In this document: positions 54,501-60,500 of the stretch, in pieces
Layout of the letters: each line of letters starts with the position of its first letter
How positions within the stretch are numbered: position 1 is the first letter of the stretch
Source of the DNA: Phoronis australis
Taxonomy: Eukaryota; Phoronida; Phoronidae
Direction: 5' to 3'
Length of the DNA: 62,000 nucleotides
NCBI GenBank assembly: GCA_002633005.1
Contig: NMRA01000343.1
Location: 1-62,000 of the forward strand
Translations under genes and position numbers: made by a program
Notes under the pieces: model-generated
What the model saw: only the letters and a program-made list of their open reading frames with translations
Databases searched by the model: none
What the model was told of the DNA's origin: nothing

Positions 54501-57500
54501 CCATTTCACACTATGTGGAGGGCCAATTGTTTTTCTTTAACTTAGCAATGTGTTACAAAAATCCAAATCATGAAATAAGACAATTCGATACTTCTTGGTT
54601 TCTATACTGTTGTCAAAACTGAGCTGATAGATAGTATTTTGTGTTTAAAGTTTCACCCTTATTTCATCTTACTTTGAACTTGGCAATTTTGACATGCCAA
54701 TGCAGTACTTGATACAGCTGTAGGTGTTTCTGTTTTACTACACATTTCAATCTGTGTAAGTGGCTGCAGATTCAGGTCTGAAGGCACACAACACTTCTGT
54801 AAGACAACACACCATTTCAAACTGTAACTGACTGGTATGTATTCAGGTCTGCAAGGCACACAACACTTCTGTATGACAACACATCATTTCAAACTGTAAC
54901 TGACTGGTATGTATTCAGGTCTGGAGGCCCAACTGCTAGGTATCGTGGTGCGTAAAGAGAGACCAGAGTTGGAGGAGCAGAAAGACACACTGGTGTTGAA
55001 TATAGCGGAGGGCAAGAAGAAACTGGTGGAACTGGAGGATAAGATCTTGAAGTGAGTCTAGTGACCCTCTGTCTGCACTTTGTAGTTGAAGTGAATCATT
55101 TTGAGACTACACTAGGCAAAGTTAGTAGCAGTCTGGGCTCTTCTCCTGGGGTCTGTTACGAAAAGTGACTTAAGACTGTTCGAAGTGTTGGAAGAACTAA
55201 TTCTGGATCAAGTTTATAATTATTATATTAATTGCAAACGCTTTTATAACTTTATTGTTAACAGTTTAAGTTTTCTTGCAAATAGCTAGACAGGAAAGTA
55301 CAATGTCTTGATTTAACGGTATTGAACATAAATCCCATACTTTCCTCGCAGACTGCTGAACGAGGCCCAGGGGTCATTACTTGATGACGAACAGTTGGTC
55401 AACACGCTGCAGACGTCCAAGACAACCTCCCAGGAGGTGTCCGAATCACTGCAGGTGGCGGAACAGACTGAGATTAAGATTGACGCTGCCCGAGAGGTAG
55501 GTTTGTTGCTGAGAATTAAATAGTTGGAGTTTCCTGCTCACTAGGTGGCACCAGTGAAATAATGGTTCTGTGATTGGATCTGAAAAATGTATGCATTCAT
55601 GTAGTCACGCGGAACACTTAGCTCATGGATGCCAGCCTGCACACAAGAAAACAACTTTTACTTTGTGTTTTCACTCCATTCACAGAATATGGAGTGTTGA
55701 TTTTTATTTGCACCTCATCAGAGAATCTCAAATTTATTCTGGACGTCTTGTCCTGTCATCTTGTAAAGTCTGTGCCATTTTTCTCAGTATCAAAAAGTTT
55801 ACTATATATTTCTTAGTCATTTCTTTGTGAAGCTGGACTTGAGGCTATTTGAAAGCCAAACCTTGCCAGGGCTATTTGAAAGCCAACCCCTGGGATATTT
55901 GAAAGGTAACCCTTGGGCTATTTGAAAGGTAACCCTTGGGCTATTTGAAAGCTAACCCTTTGGCTATTTGAAAGCTAACCCTTGGGCTATTTGAAATCCA
56001 ATTATCATTGTCTAGACAGGAATTTAGTGGCTCTGTTGATGTCCTGACATGACAAGGTATTAGTTTTCAAAAGCTATCTGTACAAAAATTTATTACATGA
56101 ATAAATAAATATTCTCAGACATCTGCTTCATTCATTTGGTCGTTAACTCTTTTATTCTTACATCTCACAGGGCTATCGTCCATGCGCCCAGAGAGCCTCC
56201 ATTTTGTTTTTCGTACTGAATGACATGGGTCGTATTGATCCTATGTATCAGTTCTCTTTGGACTCGTACATCGAGCTGTTCAACCTGTCCATTGATAAGA
56301 GTCAGCGAAGTTCGAAGACGGAGGAGAGAATACCAAACATTAACGATTACCACACCTACGCTGTGTACAGGTATGTCAAACTGCGATAAATAAACATTTT
56401 GTGTTGTAACAGCCAACCAAAACATAGTGTCGGTGTAAGGCAAAGTCCAAGTCATTTGATTGGAAGGGAACTATTCAAACTAGAATGTACAACGAGTTTT
56501 GCTGTATGTAATGATAATTCTCACTGTATGGCTTAGATACAATTATTTATACGTTTAATTTTCTTATGCTCATAGGCCCTTTAAACAATTTGAAGGTAGC
56601 ACATTTCAATTTTAGGAGAGGTTGCAAACGTGTTGGAGTGATAACATTGCTTGGACAAAATCAGTTTAAGGGCTGAAAAACCAGTTTTGTGGTATTGTTG
56701 CATGACTTTTACCAGAGCTTTAAAACAACAGAATTTGTCATGTTTTTGTGATTTTATTACAAATCGCCAATTTTAGACGTTGTTGGCTGGACATTTCCTG
56801 AAATCTAGGTCGGTGATTTCTTCAATTAAAATGTGCTTAAATGGTCTACTGTAAAAATTACAGAGTGGAGTTTAAATCTACTTACAAAGCGTTGGATTGC
56901 AACTGTTGAGGTTGTGAGCTCAAATTTGTATTGAGACTGATCTTAAAGAAACACTTTTCTTGGCAGTCATGTTACTTTAACAGAGTAATTAGTGTGTCGT
57001 TAAGAGTTTTATTTCAAAAAGTCATGCATTTGCTGTCATGGCGATGAGAAAGCTTTGGTTACTAAGTTTGTTAATTATTTTATTGCATTTTTTGTTTAAT
57101 AGTCCTGTATCTAGACAACATCATAGAATTCCACCATAACCATGTCGCTTTAAATTAAACACCAGGAAATGTTTCATCTACATTGAATTGCCTTGAAAGT
57201 TGTCAACACTTATGTTGTTTATTTTGTAGTGCTGATTTTAAGTTGCCACATTCTTAGAAATGAAATGATTGTGGCTTTCTGAAATCCTGCATTGGAATCA
57301 GATTGCACGATTAAGATTGACCCCATGAACTCTGACCTATAGGTACACGTGCCGAGGCCTGTTTGAGAAGCACAAGCTGTTGTTCTCCTTCCAAATGTGT
57401 GCCAAGATCCTGCAGGCAGCCGGAAAGCTCAATATGGATGAGTACAACTTCTTCCTCAGGGGTGGAATTGTAAGTAGGGTGAAGCACTGTTGGTGGATAT

Positions 57501-60500
57501 TGCACAGCTGTTGCTGGTAGTTTTGTTTTTCAGCGCATTTAGTAAAACCTCGAAAAATGATTTTAAGGTCCCATGATATCATTTTATACAATAATTTTAT
57601 GATCAACAATGTTGTGCTCTTGCGGAAGCAAACTTTTTTAATGTCCCATTATCTCAAGTTTCTGGCTGACCCACGAACTGAAACTACCCTCATGTTAAAT
57701 GGTTGCAAATCTCTTAACCTGCTGATGAGTACTTGATTTAATTTTGAAAATTTCAACAGGGAATTTTTAGGTCGAATCCTACTGACTATGATCCTGAGGA
57801 GATGTCTGAGGATGTAAGAATTATTGTGTCCACTGAAATACGTGTGGCTAGCATTGGTCACTCAGTGATTGTTGTTGGTTTTAGACTAGTTATTATTATT
57901 TTATCATTAATTACAGGGAATACTCCCCAGTCAAAATACAGTCTAGTGTTAGGTGTTAGGTAGTCAGGCACCTGAGTTTCATTGTGCATCTGTATTCTAC
58001 ACACAGTTTAGAACTGAAGGTTCACACATTCTGGTCAGCACTGTATACCACGTTAGTCTAGTTGGTTCAATGCCTCATACAAATGCCTAAGAACTCCGTG
58101 CAATGTCATTTCAGAGGTCAAATTCTAACTCTGCAGTGGAGTATTTGATAATGAAAATATTTGATAAACTCTATTTAATTCATTGAACAAACTGTTTTAA
58201 AATTTGTGGAGATAACTTGCCTTTACTAAAAAGACAAGAAGACAATAGTGACTTACAGTGGTCCCTGATTTCGAGAACCAGTTTGATGCACATTTTTCAG
58301 TGGAGAAAACTGTCTGGTTCTTAGAATGCAGGACCCATGCAAGTGACTATTGTGCAAAAAAGGGTTCCACCTGATAACAAACTGGTGTCACTTTACCAAA
58401 GTACGCTGAAATACTGCTTTTTCTTAATCAGTAAGGAATGTTCTTTCACATACAACTCACAAGCGTAGTTAGTAGGCTACACATTGTTATTCTGGTCACA
58501 GACACCAAAAATAACAAAAAAGGATGTGACGTGAGGCTTTAAGTTTAGTCAAATTTTCCAGCTTTAAAAAAGTGTTTTGGCCTCAAATGTTGCCTCAAAT
58601 GCAAACAGTGAACTTCGCTTTGCTCATTGCATAGTCATGTAAGCTATGAAAAAAATCTGTTGTAGTTCAGTTGCAGGTGGCACTGTACTTGACTTTAAAG
58701 CTCACCTGTAGAATACAAATATAAGCAATTTTAAGTAGTTGGACGTCTTCACTGTTGGTGTGGATCTAAGGCACGTATTTATTTAAAGACAATTTCAGGT
58801 TAAATAATTTATAGCTTGATAGATGGCTACACAATAGTCATTCTAACTTGAGTCAATCTTCCCTGTTTGGTAAACAGTACAAAGAAATATATGACATTTA
58901 GTTACAAGTCAGAGCAGAGTAAATGGTGTGAAGTACTTGACGTGAAGACATGACTCATGTGTTGCTGGTTCCAGGTGCTAGATAGAGACAACCAGATGGA
59001 CAACCCGTGTCCTGCATGGCTGAGCGATGACTCGTGGGATAATGTCACCGAGTTGGAAAAACTCGCCAACTTCCACGGCATACAGACCGCCTTTGAGCAG
59101 TACCCCCGGGACTGGCATGTCTGGTATACATCGTCTGAGCCAGAGACCACGTCTCTGCCAGGTAGGTATTGTTGGCGTGTAGTGGGTGATGAAGTTGTTA
59201 TCTAATATTGTGGGTGGTTTTTGACATGATTGTCTTTCTTTTTATTGTGGACTTACTGATCTGCTAAAGAAGTTACATGTTTTATATCCCTTTTGGAAGG
59301 GAATAATTGCTTCATTGTTTTACTTGTTTTGTATTTTGTTGATCATGCCACAGATTTGGTTACTTTAATTTGGTCCTTTTATATTTTTGTGAGTCAGTTT
59401 GAATTGTCCATTAAATTTGTAGGCAGTTATAATGATTTTATTCTGTACTTTTATAAGCAAGAAAAATGACTTAGATATGTTGGCTAATGTCTTTCATATA
59501 TATTGCAAATAAGTTTTTGCCAATTAAGGTATTCTGAAACTTTTCAAAATAATTCCATAAATTATGTGCAGAATCAATCTTCTTAATACTTAAAGTTAGG
59601 TGGCCCAGTTTCGATCATGTCTGCCACTAGATAAGTGTACATCATTGTCAGTATTTCTTAGTCACGGGTCTTGTCCGTCTTTCTCAGGTGAATGGGACAA
59701 CGCCTGTAATGAGCTGCAGAGAATGTTGATCCTGCGCTCCCTTCGACCTGATCGTGTCTCATTCTGTGCCACGTCATTCATCATCAACAACCTGGGGTCA
59801 AAGTTTGTTGAGCCTCCGGTCCTTGACATGAACCAAGTAGTGGAGGACTCCACCACAAGAACGCCACTTATCTTTGTCTTGTCACCGGGCGTAGTAAGTT
59901 TTCTTGCCTTTTATTCAATTTTGTATAAACACTCCCTAAGTTGATTTGACTGAAAAATTGTCTTTGATTGTTGTACAGTTTCTAGGGTGCATTCCATAAT
60001 ACATTACTTGCAAGATACAAGCCATGAGATATCTTGGCTTATGCGGTGAATGTGGTAGGCATTTTGGATCTTTGCATTAGAATTTTCTCCATTTCAACAC
60101 TTCAAGTAAGAATCCTATCACCTATGCTCAGTGGTGGTCACTTTGCTGGTGTTTGGCTGCATTAAGGTTGGCCGCTACTTTGCAAGACACTATCTTGATG
60201 CTTTGCCTGACAGAAAAATAATTTTGCGCGATTTTGTCAAATTCTTAGGACATTTTAGTTTTAATGAAATCGACAAAGATTTTTCTTGAAATTAGACTGG
60301 TGGCTATTTTATTTTGTGTATTCTTGCCTACAGGACCCCACCAGCGGATTACTGACCCTGGCTGAGAGCCGTAACATGGCACACAGGTTCCACGCTTTGT
60401 CCCTGGGGCAGGGCCAGGCCCCCATTGCCACAAGAATGATCAAAGAGGGAGTACGAGAGGTCAGTAGAGTCCTTAGAGGCTCGACAATGAGAAGTTATTT

